Positions 9,824 to 18,834 of a stretch of 64,000 bases of DNA are shown here, one piece after another. A program made the translations under genes and the position numbers. The notes under the pieces are model-generated. The model was not told the origin of the DNA. It was given only the letters and a program-made list of their open reading frames with translations, and did no database searches. How positions within the stretch are numbered: the first letter of the stretch is position 1; the number at the start of each line of letters is the position of its first letter. The DNA comes from Caulobacter sp. (lineage in GTDB: Bacteria > Pseudomonadota > Alphaproteobacteria > Caulobacterales > Caulobacteraceae): assembly GCA_030680355.1 (NCBI GenBank), contig JAUXVF010000026.1, positions 108,476-172,475 of the forward strand. The letters run 5' to 3'.

Positions 9824-9889
9824 TTACGGTTCTTGCATCGACGAATTCGGTATCATAATACCGTATCGAATAATTCCCTTATGCCGTAA
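9824..9889. repeat. Nested dyad symmetry in AT-rich phoX-rplM intergenic DNA
   Basis: The inner palindrome CGGTAT-CATA-ATACCG (9848-9863) is nested in an outer pair TTACGG (9824-9829) / CCGTAA (9884-9889) with nearly the same centre. The segment is conspicuously AT-rich for this genome and lies between the divergent phoX and rplM. No T-run follows, so it is more likely a protein-binding site than a terminator. Confidence 0.4.
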
Positions 9890-9919
9890 CGGTTTCCGCC
9901 GAACCGGTCGCCGAAACTG

Positions 9920-9948
9920 TTGACAGGTCCAATCGTCGCGGGTAACTG
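9920..9948 (+). promoter_or_regulatory. Promoter of rplM-rpsI
   Basis: TTGACAG at 9920-9926, 14 bases, then GGTAACTG at 9941-9948. This fits the TTGACGS-N10-14-GCTANAWC pattern reported for the Caulobacter housekeeping sigma factor and lies about 50 bases before the rplM ATG. Confidence 0.55.
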
Positions 9949-10000
9949 GCCGCCCTCACGTCGGGGACCCCTTGTCTCCGCCTGCAACGGATCAAGTCCC

Positions 10001-10474
10001 ATGATGAAGACCACGGCTTCTCTGAAGCCCGCCGAGGTCGAGAAGAAATGGATCCTGATCGATGCCGAGAACGCCGTCGTCGGCCGCCTCGCTTCGTTCA
10101 TCGCCATGCGTCTTCGCGGCAAGCACCGGCCCGACTACACCCCGCACGTCGACTGCGGCGACTATGTCGTCGTGATCAACGCCGAGAAGGTGAAGTTCAC
10201 CGGGCGCAAGCTCGACCAGAAGATCTACTACCGCCACACCGGTCACCCGGGCGGCATCAAGGAAATCACCGCCGGAAAGCAACTGGCCGGTCGTTTCCCC
10301 GAGCGCGTGCTCGAAAAGGCCGTCGAGCGCATGCTCCCCAAGGAGAGCCCGCTGGCCCGCGCCCAGATGACGCATCTGCGCATCTTCAATGGCGGCGAGC
10401 ACACCCACCAGGCGCAGAGCCCTGAGCCCATCGCGTTCGCCGAGCGCAACTCCAAGAACGTCCGGAGCAAATAG
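10001..10474 (+). CDS. rplM: 50S ribosomal protein L13
   Basis: 157 residues from the first of two consecutive ATGs (10001, 10004). An in-frame upstream extension to 9920 overlaps the promoter and is not conserved in type. Seen: ARKW-type N-terminus ([20 protein letters not shown]), [30 protein letters not shown] and [13 protein letters not shown]. Co-transcribed with rpsI, 3 bases downstream. Confidence 0.98.
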   Translation: MMKTTASLKPAEVEKKWILIDAENAVVGRLASFIAMRLRGKHRPDYTPHVDCGDYVVVINAEKVKFTGRKLDQKIYYRHTGHPGGIKEITAGKQLAGRFPERVLEKAVERMLPKESPLARAQMTHLRIFNGGEHTHQAQSPEPIAFAERNSKNVRSK

Positions 10475-10477
10475 ACC

Positions 10478-10951
10478 ATGGCTGAAGCTCAAGGTTTCGA
10501 GGCCCTGCAAAGCCTCTCGTCCAATCCCGAGGCCGCCGCGCCCGCCGTTCAGAAGATCGACAAGTTCGGCCGCGCCTACGCCACCGGCAAGCGCAAGAAC
10601 GCCATCGCCCGTGTCTGGATCAAGCCCGGCAAGGGCACGATCACGGTCAACGGCCGCGATCAGGAAGTCTATTTCGCCCGTCCGGTTCTGCGCATGATGA
10701 TCGCCCAGCCGCTGCAGGTCGCCGACCGTCTCGGCCAGTTCGACGTCGTCGTCACGGTTCAGGGCTCCGGCCTGTCGGGCCAGGCCGGCGCCGTGCGTCA
10801 CGGCATCTCCAAGGCCCTGACCTACTATGAGCCGACCCTGCGCACGGTCCTGAAGCCGCACGGCTTCCTAACCCGCGACAGCCGCGTCGTCGAGCGCAAG
10901 AAGTACGGCAAGGCGAAGGCGCGCAAGAGCTTCCAGTTCTCCAAGCGCTAA
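10478..10951 (+). CDS. rpsI: 30S ribosomal protein S9
   Basis: 157 residues. N-terminal extension of about 35 residues, then the S9 core: [68 protein letters not shown]. The C-terminal KR tail reaches the ribosomal P site in known structures. Second gene of the rplM operon, followed by a strong terminator. Confidence 0.98.
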   Translation: MAEAQGFEALQSLSSNPEAAAPAVQKIDKFGRAYATGKRKNAIARVWIKPGKGTITVNGRDQEVYFARPVLRMMIAQPLQVADRLGQFDVVVTVQGSGLSGQAGAVRHGISKALTYYEPTLRTVLKPHGFLTRDSRVVERKKYGKAKARKSFQFSKR

Positions 10952-10980
10952 TCGCACGAGGTTTCCTCGCGTTACAAAAG

Positions 10981-11011
10981 GGCGCTTCGGGAAACCGGAG
11001 CGCCTTTTTTC
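10981..11011 (+). terminator. Rho-independent terminator of rplM-rpsI
   Basis: Ten-base stem GGCGCTTCGG / CCGGAGCGCC (one wobble) with a GAAA tetraloop is followed by six T, then CTTT. It begins 30 bases after the rpsI stop. Confidence 0.93.
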
Positions 11012-11149
11012 TTTGGTCAATGTTCGGCGTGCATCCCTCAGAACGCCGCACCGAGTGACACGTTCAGTGAGTAGCAAGGTCCCGGTCAGGTTCGGCGGCG
11101 GCAGCGGGTCGCCAATCGATCCCGGCGCGTCGCCAGTGGAGCGTTTGAT

Positions 11150-12094
11150 ATGAAGCCCCGGATTTTCATCGACGGCGAAGCCGGCACCACGGGCCTGCAG
11201 ATCCGCGACCGGCTGGCCGGCCGCACCGACATCGACCTGATTTCGATCGCCTCTGAACGGCGCAAGGACCCGGCCGCCCGCGCCGAGCTGCTCAACGCCG
11301 TCGATCTGGTCATTCTATGCCTGCCTGACGACGCCGCCCGCGAAGCGGTGGGGCTGATCACCAATCCGGACGTGAAGGTGATCGACGCCTCGAGCGCCCA
11401 CCGGACCGCGCCCGGCTGGATCTTTGGCTTTCCCGAGCTTGACCGGGAGCGGCGCGCGTCCATCGCCGGGTCAAAGCGGGTGTCCAATCCGGGATGTTAC
11501 TCGACCGGCGCCATCGCCCTGATCCGGCCCCTGGTTCAGGCCGGCCTGTTGCCGTCCGACTATCCGGTGACCATCAACGCCGTGTCCGGCTACACCGGCG
11601 GCGGCAAGGCGATGATCGCCGAGTTCGAAGATCCGACCTCGCCCAACTACACGACCGCGCCCTACCGGATTTACGGTCTGGCCCTGGGCCACAAGCATGT
11701 CCCCGAGATCCAGAAGTACGGCGCCCTGTTGATGCGGCCGCTGTTCACTCCGGCCGTCGGCCGTTACGCCCAGGGCATGCTGGTCGAGGTGCCCCTTCAT
11801 ATGGAGGCCATGACCGACGCCTCGCTCGGGGCCATCCAGAAGACCCTGGCCCAGCACTACAAGGGCTCGAAATTCGTCGAGGTGGCCAGCCTCGAGGAAT
11901 GCCGGGAGACGGAGACTCTGGATCCCGAAGGGTTGAACGGCACCAACCGGCTCAAGCTGTTCGTGTTCGGCTCCGAACAGGCCGAAAAAGCCCGGCTGGT
12001 GGCCCTGCTCGACAACCTGGGCAAGGGCGCTTCCGGCGCGGCCGTGCAGAATATGAACATCATGCTGGGGCTGCCGGAAGGCGCGGGCCTGTAG
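11150..12094 (+). CDS. argC: N-acetyl-gamma-glutamyl-phosphate reductase, short type
   Basis: 314 residues, the size of the type-2 (short) AGPR group. NADPH-dependent reduction of N-acetylglutamyl phosphate in arginine synthesis. Seen: nucleotide-binding [13 protein letters not shown] at the N-terminus, catalytic Cys116 in SNPGCYSTG, and [10 protein letters not shown]. It stands alone about 200 bases after rpsI; no other arg gene is in the window. The intergenic 11012-11149 shows no clear promoter by eye. Confidence 0.95.
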   Translation: MKPRIFIDGEAGTTGLQIRDRLAGRTDIDLISIASERRKDPAARAELLNAVDLVILCLPDDAAREAVGLITNPDVKVIDASSAHRTAPGWIFGFPELDRERRASIAGSKRVSNPGCYSTGAIALIRPLVQAGLLPSDYPVTINAVSGYTGGGKAMIAEFEDPTSPNYTTAPYRIYGLALGHKHVPEIQKYGALLMRPLFTPAVGRYAQGMLVEVPLHMEAMTDASLGAIQKTLAQHYKGSKFVEVASLEECRETETLDPEGLNGTNRLKLFVFGSEQAEKARLVALLDNLGKGASGAAVQNMNIMLGLPEGAGL

Positions 12095-12175
12095 GGCGGC
12101 AGACCGCCGGCGGGGGGCTGACGCCGGGGCTTGCGTCTCGGATCGACGATCCTGCTCCCTTGCCGGGCGGCCTGC

Positions 12176-12688
12176 TCAAATCTGTTTGAAGAACACCACG
12201 GTCGCTTCCGACCCGCCGCCAGATTTTAGCGCGAAGTCCGGGATCTTGCCGGCCTCGGTCCAGCCGAGGCGGCGGTAGAGGCTGTCAGCCACGCCGCCCT
12301 CGACCGTGTCGAGCACCAGCAGGCGGCGCCCCAGGTCGCGGGCGGCCTGTTCAACCGTCGCCATCAGCTGCTTCGCCAGCCCCCGGCCGCGGGCGCGGGG
12401 GTGGACCATAAGTTTGGCGACCTCGGCCCGGTGGGCGCCGTTGGGCTTGCCGGCAGGATGAAGCTGGATCGTGCCGATCGGGCCGCCGCCATCTTCGACC
12501 GCCCACAACAGGATGTCGCGCGCCGCGATCCCGTCGGCAATGGCCCGCCAGAAGGCGGCCGCCTCGCCTGCGGGCATCGGATGCAGGAAGCCGACGGACG
12601 CGTCGTCCGCGACCACGGCCTCGAGCAGCGCCGCCCAGCCGGGGAGGCTCGTCAGGAGGCCGTCGGCGGTTACCGGCGCCGGCGTCAG
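12176..12688 (-). CDS. GNAT-family N-acetyltransferase
   Basis: About 170 residues. GNAT fold with the acetyl-CoA loop VHPRARGRGLAKQLM (about residues 110-125), preceded by VGFLHPMPAGEAAAFW and followed by LVLDTVEGGVADSLYRRLGW. The start is unusual. The conserved N-terminus maps right at the end of phaC, where the only candidate is a CTG at 12688 overlapping the phaC TGA (CTGA). A start further upstream inside phaC is the alternative. The substrate cannot be deduced. Confidence 0.8.
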   Translation of the reverse strand: MTPAPVTADGLLTSLPGWAALLEAVVADDASVGFLHPMPAGEAAAFWRAIADGIAARDILLWAVEDGGGPIGTIQLHPAGKPNGAHRAEVAKLMVHPRARGRGLAKQLMATVEQAARDLGRRLLVLDTVEGGVADSLYRRLGWTEAGKIPDFALKSGGGSEATVVFFKQI

Positions 12689-14667
12689 GAGCGCACCTTC
12701 ACAAAGCTCCCGGGCGCGTCCTCGAGCGGCTTGCCCAGCGGGCCTTTTGACGGATCGCGGGCCGGGACCATGTCGCCCGACCGCTCGTTGAGCCACATCG
12801 CCCAGTGCGGCCACCAGCTGCCCGGATGTTCGACCGCCGCGGCGCGCCAGTCCTCGACGGTCGCGGGCAGGGCGGGGTTGGTCCAGTGCTGGTACTTCTT
12901 CGCGTCCGGGTGGTTGATGACTCCCGCGATATGGCCGCTGCCGGACATGGTGAAGGTCACCGGCCCGCCGAACAGTTTCGCGCCGCGATAGATGCTCTTG
13001 AACGGTGCGATGTGGTCGTCGCGGGACGACTGGACGTAGATTGGCGTCTTGACCTTCGACAGGTCCAGCTTGACGCCGGCCAGGGTCAGATCGCCCTTCG
13101 ACAGCGCGTTGTCCTTGTAGAAGTTGCGCAGATAGAACAGGTGCAGCGCCTTGGGCATACGGGTCTGGTCGCTGTTCCAGAACAGCAGGTCGAAGGGTTT
13201 CGGCTCCTTGCCCATCAGGTAGTTGTTGACGAAGAACGACCAGATCAGGTCGTTGCCGCGCAGGGAGTTGAAGGTGTCGGCCATCGACTTTCCGGGCAGG
13301 AACCCGCCGGCTTGGTCCATCTGCTCCTCGATCGACTTCAGCCAGGCGTCGTCGACGAACAGTTTCAGATCGCCCGCCTCCTCGAAATCTTGCTGGGCGG
13401 CGAAGAAGGTGGCCGAGTTGATCCGCTTGTCGCCCTTGGCGGCCATATGGGCCAGGGCGCAGGAGAGCAGGGTGCCGCCGATGCAATACCCGACCGTGTT
13501 CACCCGGTCCGTACCGCACTGTTTCATCACCTGGGCGGTGGCGTCGTAGATGCCTTCGACGAGGTAGTCCTCGAAGGTCTTGGCCGCGAGGGTCTCGTCC
13601 GGGTTGACCCAGCTGGTCACGAAGACGGTGAAGCCCTGGCCGGTCAGCCAGCGGATCAGGCTGTTATCGGCCCGAAGGTCGGTGATGTAGAACTTGTTGA
13701 TCCAGGGCGTGAACAGCAGCAGCGGGATCTCGCGCACCTGATCGGTGGTCGGCTCGTACTGCAGCAGCTGCAGGATATCGTTCTGGTAGACGACCTTGCC
13801 CGGCGCGGTGGCGACGTTTTCGCCGACCTTGAACTGTTCCATGTCGGTCTGGCTGATCGACAGCTGGCCGCCGCCGCGGGTCATGTCGGCGGCGAAGTTC
13901 TCCATGCCGCGGACCAGGCTCTCGCCGCCGCTCTCCATGGCCTCGCGCAGGGCGGCGGGGTTGGACATCAGGAAGTTGGACGGCGAGATGGCGTCGGTCA
14001 GCATCTTGATGAAGAACTCGACGCGTCGTTTTTCCAGCGGATCGACGCCCTCGACGTCAGAGACCAGGTCGTTCAGCCAGCCCGAGGTCAGCAGGTAGGA
14101 CTGTTTCATCACGTCATAGACGGGATGGGCGCCCCAGTCGGGGTCGTTGAACCGTTTGTCGCCCTTGAGCGGGGTGACGACCGGTTCGACCGTTTCGCCG
14201 CTCATCCGCCGGGCGGTGGTCTGCCAAAGGTCGAGATAGCGTGAGAACAGGTCGGCCTGGGCGCGGAGCATGCGGTCGGGCTGGGCGGCGAGACGGCCCA
14301 TCACGTCGGTCAGGGCCGGGCCGACGTGGAAGGGATCGGTGCTGAGCGCGGCCGGGCTGTCGGCCTGTCGCAGGGCGGCCTCGGCGATGACGCCCTGGGC
14401 GGTCACCGCGGCGCGGGCCAGGTTGGCCGACAGCCGCTCCAGGGCATGGCGCTGTTCAGCCGACAGGAAGGCGGCCGGATCGACGGCCGCCGCTGATTCG
14501 GGGCCGGGGGCGGGTCTGGCCGGCGCGGCGGGAGCCGGTTTGGCTTTGGCGGCGCGGGGCGGGGCCTTGGTGGCCGGGTCTTTGGTCGCCGGTTTCGGCT
14601 TGGCGGACGCGGCCTTGGCGGCGGCAGGTCTCTTTCGGGTCGGGGTTTTCCCCGTCGTACCGGCCAT
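12685..14667 (-). CDS. phaC: Class I poly(3-hydroxyalkanoate) synthase
   Basis: 660 residues from ATG 14667. Polymerises 3-hydroxyacyl-CoA into storage PHA granules. Seen: lipase-box-like GYCIGG with catalytic Cys395, Asp in SSRDDHIAPF, His in GSGHIAGVINHP, and WWPHWAMWL. The first about 55 residues form an Ala/Pro/Lys-rich tail of histone H1 type, probably disordered. No phaA, phaB or phasin gene lies adjacent. The 3' end abuts the GNAT gene. Confidence 0.95.
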   Translation of the reverse strand: MAGTTGKTPTRKRPAAAKAASAKPKPATKDPATKAPPRAAKAKPAPAAPARPAPGPESAAAVDPAAFLSAEQRHALERLSANLARAAVTAQGVIAEAALRQADSPAALSTDPFHVGPALTDVMGRLAAQPDRMLRAQADLFSRYLDLWQTTARRMSGETVEPVVTPLKGDKRFNDPDWGAHPVYDVMKQSYLLTSGWLNDLVSDVEGVDPLEKRRVEFFIKMLTDAISPSNFLMSNPAALREAMESGGESLVRGMENFAADMTRGGGQLSISQTDMEQFKVGENVATAPGKVVYQNDILQLLQYEPTTDQVREIPLLLFTPWINKFYITDLRADNSLIRWLTGQGFTVFVTSWVNPDETLAAKTFEDYLVEGIYDATAQVMKQCGTDRVNTVGYCIGGTLLSCALAHMAAKGDKRINSATFFAAQQDFEEAGDLKLFVDDAWLKSIEEQMDQAGGFLPGKSMADTFNSLRGNDLIWSFFVNNYLMGKEPKPFDLLFWNSDQTRMPKALHLFYLRNFYKDNALSKGDLTLAGVKLDLSKVKTPIYVQSSRDDHIAPFKSIYRGAKLFGGPVTFTMSGSGHIAGVINHPDAKKYQHWTNPALPATVEDWRAAAVEHPGSWWPHWAMWLNERSGDMVPARDPSKGPLGKPLEDAPGSFVKVRS

Positions 14668-14743
14668 GCGCGTTTCCTTCCCGTTGCGTGGATGATCCAC
14701 GCCCTTCCGCTCGCTCTGATCATGGCATAAGACCGGAGGCGAA

Positions 14744-15205
14744 ATGAACGGCGATGCGCGAACTTTCTGGCGAACGACCAAGCTGACGCTCCTGGCGGCG
14801 GCGACAGGCATGCTTTGCGGCTGCGTCGCCCTGCCGAAAATAGAGCCCGGCGCATCGGCCGGAATCGACAGCCGGTCCACCGCCGCGGGGCGCGTCGCCG
14901 ATGAAATCAGGACGCCGGGGCCTTGGCCCACCTTCGCCGGCATCCCGCAGGCGCCGACCGACGTCCGCGACGCCGAAGCCTGGCGCGCCGCCGTCGCGGA
15001 GCAGCAGGCCGACGGTCTCTATGTGCAACGCAACGCCGCCCAGAGCACCTGGAGCCTGTCCGCCACCGAGGCTTTCGCGGCCGCGGCGCGGGCGGAAGCC
15101 AACCCGCTGGGTCTTCAGGCGCCGACCGCCGCCGAGATGGCGGAATCGGAAGCCTACGCCCGCGCGCTGCGCAAGCGAGCTACCCCGCCTTCGTCGCCGA
15201 GGTGA
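14744..15205 (+). CDS. Hypothetical lipoprotein
   Basis: 153 residues. Lipoprotein signal: basic N-terminus, hydrophobic LTLLAAATGM, lipobox LCGC with Cys near residue 27. The mature part is Ala-rich with a distinctive block GPWPTFAGIPQAPTDVRDAEAW and a helical C-terminal half. I do not recognise a family. Divergent from phaC (76-base gap) and upstream of the aminotransferase operon. It is probably membrane-anchored; function unknown. Confidence 0.7.
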   Translation: MNGDARTFWRTTKLTLLAAATGMLCGCVALPKIEPGASAGIDSRSTAAGRVADEIRTPGPWPTFAGIPQAPTDVRDAEAWRAAVAEQQADGLYVQRNAAQSTWSLSATEAFAAAARAEANPLGLQAPTAAEMAESEAYARALRKRATPPSSPR

Positions 15206-15321
15206 TTCCGGCGCGACGGAGGCAAGATCTTCCCTGAACCGGCTTGGCTGACCCCTCCGTGGGGGCTATCCATGCTCGACCTCCGCTCGCAGAGCGCCCG
15301 GGGTGGCGCGGAGAGCCTATA

Positions 15322-16542
15322 ATGACCACCGAGTTCCATCGTATCCGGCGTTTGCCGCCCTACGTCTTCGAGGAAGTAAACCGTATCAAGGCCAAGCTCA
15401 GGGCCCAGGGCACGGACATTATCGATTTCGGGATGGGCAATCCCGACATGCCGACTCCCAAACATATCGTCGACAAACTGGTCGAGACGGCCCGCAATCC
15501 CAAGGCGGGCCGCTATTCGGCGTCCAAGGGCGTGATCGGCCTGCGCCGGGCCATGGCCGGCTACTACGAGCGCCGCTTCGGGGTGAAGCTGAACCCCGAC
15601 ACCGAGGTCGTCGCCACCCTGGGGTCGAAGGAGGGCTTCGCCAATCTCGCCCAGGCCCTGACCGCGCCTGGCGACGTGGTGATCTGCCCCAATCCGGCCT
15701 ATCCGATCCACGCCTTCGGATTCATCATGGCCGGCGGCGTGATCCGTCACGTGCCGGCCCTGTCGCCCGAGGAATACCTGTCCGGGATAAGCCGGGCGGT
15801 GAAACATTCGGCCCCGCCGCCGAGCGTGCTGATCCTCAGCTATCCTTCCAACCCGACCGCCCAGTGGGTTGACCTGGACTTCTACAAGGAGGCCGTTCGG
15901 CTGGCGAAACAGCACGACATGCTGATCATCTCCGACATCGCCTATTCAGAGATCTATTTCGACGACAATCCGCCACCCTCGATCCTGCAGGTGGAGGGCG
16001 CGCGCGACATCGCCGTCGAGGTCAACAGCCTGTCGAAGACCTACGCCATGGCTGGCTGGCGCGTCGGCATGGTGGTCGGCAATGAACGCATGTGCGCCGC
16101 TCTGGCCCGGGTGAAGTCCTATCTCGACTATGGCGCCTTCCTGCCCATCCAGGTGGCCGCCGCGGCCGCCCTTAACGGACCGCAGGACTGCGTCGCCGAG
16201 ATCCGGGCCATCTACAAGACCCGCCGCGACGCCCTGGTCAGTTCGATGGCGCGGGCCGGCTGGGATATTCCGTCGCCGCCGGCCTCGATGTTCGCCTGGG
16301 CCGAAATCCCCGCCCCCTACAAGGAGATTGGCTCGATGTTGTTTTCCCAGCTCCTGATCGAGGAGGCCGGCGTCGCCGTGGCGCCGGGGGTGGGCTTTGG
16401 CGAATACGGCGAGGGCTATGTCCGCATCGGCCTGGTCGAGAACGAACACCGTATCCGGCAGGCGGCCCGCAACGTGAAGAAGTTCATCGCCGACTCCGAC
16501 CGCATTCTCGCCAAGGCTCACAGCATCATGGCCAGCCAATGA
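15322..16542 (+). CDS. PLP-dependent aminotransferase, AlaC/LL-DAP aminotransferase-like
   Basis: 406 residues from ATG 15322 (MTTEFHRIRRLPPYVF), matching the usual N-terminus of AlaC-type class I aminotransferases; the upstream in-frame extension to 15244 is rejected. Seen: GMGNPDMPTP, SYPSNPTAQWV, SDIAYSEIYFD and the PLP lysine Lys239 in SLSKTYAMAGWRVG. The likely reaction is pyruvate-glutamate/alanine transamination; the exact substrate is inferred. The stop overlaps hom by 4 bases (ATGA), so amino-acid metabolism is a shared theme. Confidence 0.9.
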   Translation: MTTEFHRIRRLPPYVFEEVNRIKAKLRAQGTDIIDFGMGNPDMPTPKHIVDKLVETARNPKAGRYSASKGVIGLRRAMAGYYERRFGVKLNPDTEVVATLGSKEGFANLAQALTAPGDVVICPNPAYPIHAFGFIMAGGVIRHVPALSPEEYLSGISRAVKHSAPPPSVLILSYPSNPTAQWVDLDFYKEAVRLAKQHDMLIISDIAYSEIYFDDNPPPSILQVEGARDIAVEVNSLSKTYAMAGWRVGMVVGNERMCAALARVKSYLDYGAFLPIQVAAAAALNGPQDCVAEIRAIYKTRRDALVSSMARAGWDIPSPPASMFAWAEIPAPYKEIGSMLFSQLLIEEAGVAVAPGVGFGEYGEGYVRIGLVENEHRIRQAARNVKKFIADSDRILAKAHSIMASQ

Positions 16543-17822
16543 GCCGCGTCTGGAAGATCGGCGTCGCGGGCCTCGGCACCGTCGGCGGCGGCCTGCTGCA
16601 GTTTCTGGCCGAGCGGCCTGGATTCGCGCCGGCCGGAGGGCAGGCGGTGGTCACCGCGGTTTCGGCCCGGTCTCGCACTCGGCCGCGTCCGGTCGACATC
16701 AGCGGCCTGGCCTGGTTCGACGATCCGGTGGCCCTGGCCGTGTCGCCGGACATCGACATCTTCGTTGAGCTGATCGGCGGCTCCGACGGGCCGGCGAAGG
16801 CCGCCGTCGAGGCCGCGTTGAAGGCCGGAAAGCCGGTGGTCACCGCCAACAAGGCCCTGATCGCCGAACATGGCGCGGCGCTGGCCGTGCTGGCCGAGGC
16901 GGCCGACGTTCCGCTGCTGTTCGAGGCGGCGGTGATGGGCGGCACGCCGGCGGTGAAGATGCTGCGCGAAGCCATGGTCGGCGACGACGTCGCCGGGGTG
17001 GCTGGCATCCTCAACGGCACCTGCAACTTCATCCTCAGCGAGATGGAGCAGCGCGGCGCCTCGTTCGCCGACGTGCTCGCCGAGGCTCAGCGCATGGGCT
17101 ACGCCGAGGCCGATCCGACCATGGACATCGGCGGCTTCGACGCGGCGCACAAGGTGACCATCATGGCCGCGCTGGCCTTCGGCTGCGCGCCCAACTTCGC
17201 GGCCGCCGAGATCGAGGGCATCGACCAGGTCGACCTGCTCGACATCCGGCTGGCGCGGGACCTGGGCTACCGGATTCGGCTGATCGCCTCGGCCGATCGT
17301 ACGCCCGACGGCGTGGCGGTGCGGGTGCATCCCTCGCTGGTGGCCCAGGGCCATCCGCTGGCCGAGACCCGCGGCGCGCTCAACGCGCTGTTTATCGAAG
17401 GCACGCGCATCGGCCGCATCTTCATCCAGGGCCCGGGCGCGGGTGCGGGGCCGACCGCCGCCGCCGCCGCCGATATCGCCGATGTCATGACCGGCGCCCG
17501 CCGACCTGTTTTCCAGGCCCCGGCCGTCGGGTTGAAACCCTTTGTCGCCGTGGCCCCGACCCGCCGCGTGGGCAAGGCCTACCTGCGAATGCTGGTCAAG
17601 GACCAGGCCGGTGTGATCGCCGCGGTGTCCGAAACCCTGGCCGAATGTGGGGTGTCGATCGACAGCTTCATGCAGAAGCCCGTCGAGGACGCAGGCGGCG
17701 TGCCGATCGTGCTCACCACGCATGCGATCGCCGAGTCCGTGCTGACAGACGCGATAAACCGCATCGAAAAACTGCCGGCCGTGCTAGAGCGTCCGCGATT
17801 GCTGCGCATCGCGCGCATCTGA
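16539..17822 (+). CDS. hom: Homoserine dehydrogenase with ACT domain
   Basis: 427 residues. Reduces aspartate semialdehyde to homoserine, the branch point to Thr and Met. N-terminal NAD(P)-binding GVAGLGTVGGGLLQFL, catalytic region GILNGTCNFILSEM and GYAEADPTMDIGGFDAAHK. C-terminal ACT domain from about residue 347 (YLRMLVKDQAGVIAAVSETL), the usual site of threonine feedback control. Translationally coupled to the aminotransferase and followed after 56 bases by glpX. Confidence 0.97.
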   Translation: MSRVWKIGVAGLGTVGGGLLQFLAERPGFAPAGGQAVVTAVSARSRTRPRPVDISGLAWFDDPVALAVSPDIDIFVELIGGSDGPAKAAVEAALKAGKPVVTANKALIAEHGAALAVLAEAADVPLLFEAAVMGGTPAVKMLREAMVGDDVAGVAGILNGTCNFILSEMEQRGASFADVLAEAQRMGYAEADPTMDIGGFDAAHKVTIMAALAFGCAPNFAAAEIEGIDQVDLLDIRLARDLGYRIRLIASADRTPDGVAVRVHPSLVAQGHPLAETRGALNALFIEGTRIGRIFIQGPGAGAGPTAAAAADIADVMTGARRPVFQAPAVGLKPFVAVAPTRRVGKAYLRMLVKDQAGVIAAVSETLAECGVSIDSFMQKPVEDAGGVPIVLTTHAIAESVLTDAINRIEKLPAVLERPRLLRIARI

Positions 17823-17878
17823 AATTCCTCCGATGATTGGGGAGAGAAGCTCCAGACGGGGCTGGGAGACTTACCTGG

Positions 17879-18832
17879 ATGAGTGCTGAGACGCTGGACC
17901 GCGGACTGGTTCTGGACGCCGTGCGAGTGACCGAGGCCGCGGCGATCGCCGCCTGGGAGCTGGTTGGCCGGGGTGATGAGAAGGCCGCCGACCAGGCCGC
18001 CGTCGACGCCATGCGCAACGCCCTGAACGAGCTGGCCATCGACGGCGAGATCGTCATCGGCGAGGGCGAGCGCGACGAAGCCCCGATGCTCTACATCGGC
18101 GAGAAGGTCGGCACCGGCAAAGGCCCGCGCGTCGATATCGCGCTCGACCCGCTTGAAGGCACGACCCTGACGGCGAAAGCCATGGCCAACGCCCTGGCGG
18201 TGATGGCCTGGGCGCCGGCCGGCACCCTGCTCAACGCACCCGACACCTATATGGACAAGATCGCCTGCGGACCCGGCTTCGAGGCCGGCGTCATCGATCT
18301 GGACGCCAGCCCCGCCGACAACGTCAAAGCCATGGCCAAGGCCAAGGGCGTCAAGCCCGACCAGGTCACCGTCTGTGTGCTCGACCGCCCGCGTCACGCC
18401 GCGATCATTGCCAGCCTGCGGTCGGTCGGCGCGCGCGTCTATTTGATCACCGACGGTGACGTCGCCGGCGTCATCAACACCGCTGATCCCGACACCGGCG
18501 TTGACCTCTATATCGGTCAGGGCGGCGCTCCGGAGGGCGTGCTGGCCTGCGCCGCGCTCAAATGTGTCGGCGGGCAGTTCCAGGGCCGTCTGGTGTTCCG
18601 CAACGCCGACGAGCGCGCGCGCGCCGCGCGCTGGGGCATTACCGACCTGGACCGCAAATACGATCTGGACGAGATCGTCCGGGCTGACGCCGTCTTCGCC
18701 ATGACCGGTGTGACCTCGGGCGACATGCTCGAGGGCGTGCGTCTGCATGGCGGTTTTGTCCACACCCACTCGCTGGTCATGAACTCCTCGACCCGTACGG
18801 TGCGGCAGGTGCGGATGAAACGGGCCCTCTGA
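17879..18832 (+). CDS. glpX: Class II fructose-1,6-bisphosphatase
   Basis: 317 residues from ATG 17879, with GGGAG upstream; an in-frame TTG at 17837 would add an unconserved tail. Dephosphorylates fructose-1,6-bisphosphate in gluconeogenesis. Metal/substrate motifs: GEIVIGEGERDEAPMLYIGE and ALDPLEGTT (Asp90, Glu93), plus LITDGDVAG and GIGGAPEG-like GQGGAPEGVL. In the hom-glpX-recJ order common in Caulobacterales; 2 bases before recJ. Confidence 0.96.
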   Translation: MSAETLDRGLVLDAVRVTEAAAIAAWELVGRGDEKAADQAAVDAMRNALNELAIDGEIVIGEGERDEAPMLYIGEKVGTGKGPRVDIALDPLEGTTLTAKAMANALAVMAWAPAGTLLNAPDTYMDKIACGPGFEAGVIDLDASPADNVKAMAKAKGVKPDQVTVCVLDRPRHAAIIASLRSVGARVYLITDGDVAGVINTADPDTGVDLYIGQGGAPEGVLACAALKCVGGQFQGRLVFRNADERARAARWGITDLDRKYDLDEIVRADAVFAMTGVTSGDMLEGVRLHGGFVHTHSLVMNSSTRTVRQVRMKRAL

Positions 18833-18834
18833 CC

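Noticed and set aside
9848..9863. CGGTATCATAATACCG considered as a terminator
   Set aside because: Stem is only six pairs, AT-containing, and no T-run follows on either strand.
12176..13519. A 447-codon minus frame joining the GNAT domain to 830 bases of phaC in another frame
   Set aside because: Only the last about 170 codons look like protein; the rest is low-complexity out-of-frame phaC.
15206..15321. Possible riboswitch or attenuator before the aminotransferase-hom operon
   Set aside because: Short hairpins can be drawn, but no match to a SAM-II, SAM or threonine leader architecture and no leader peptide with repeated Thr/Ile codons.
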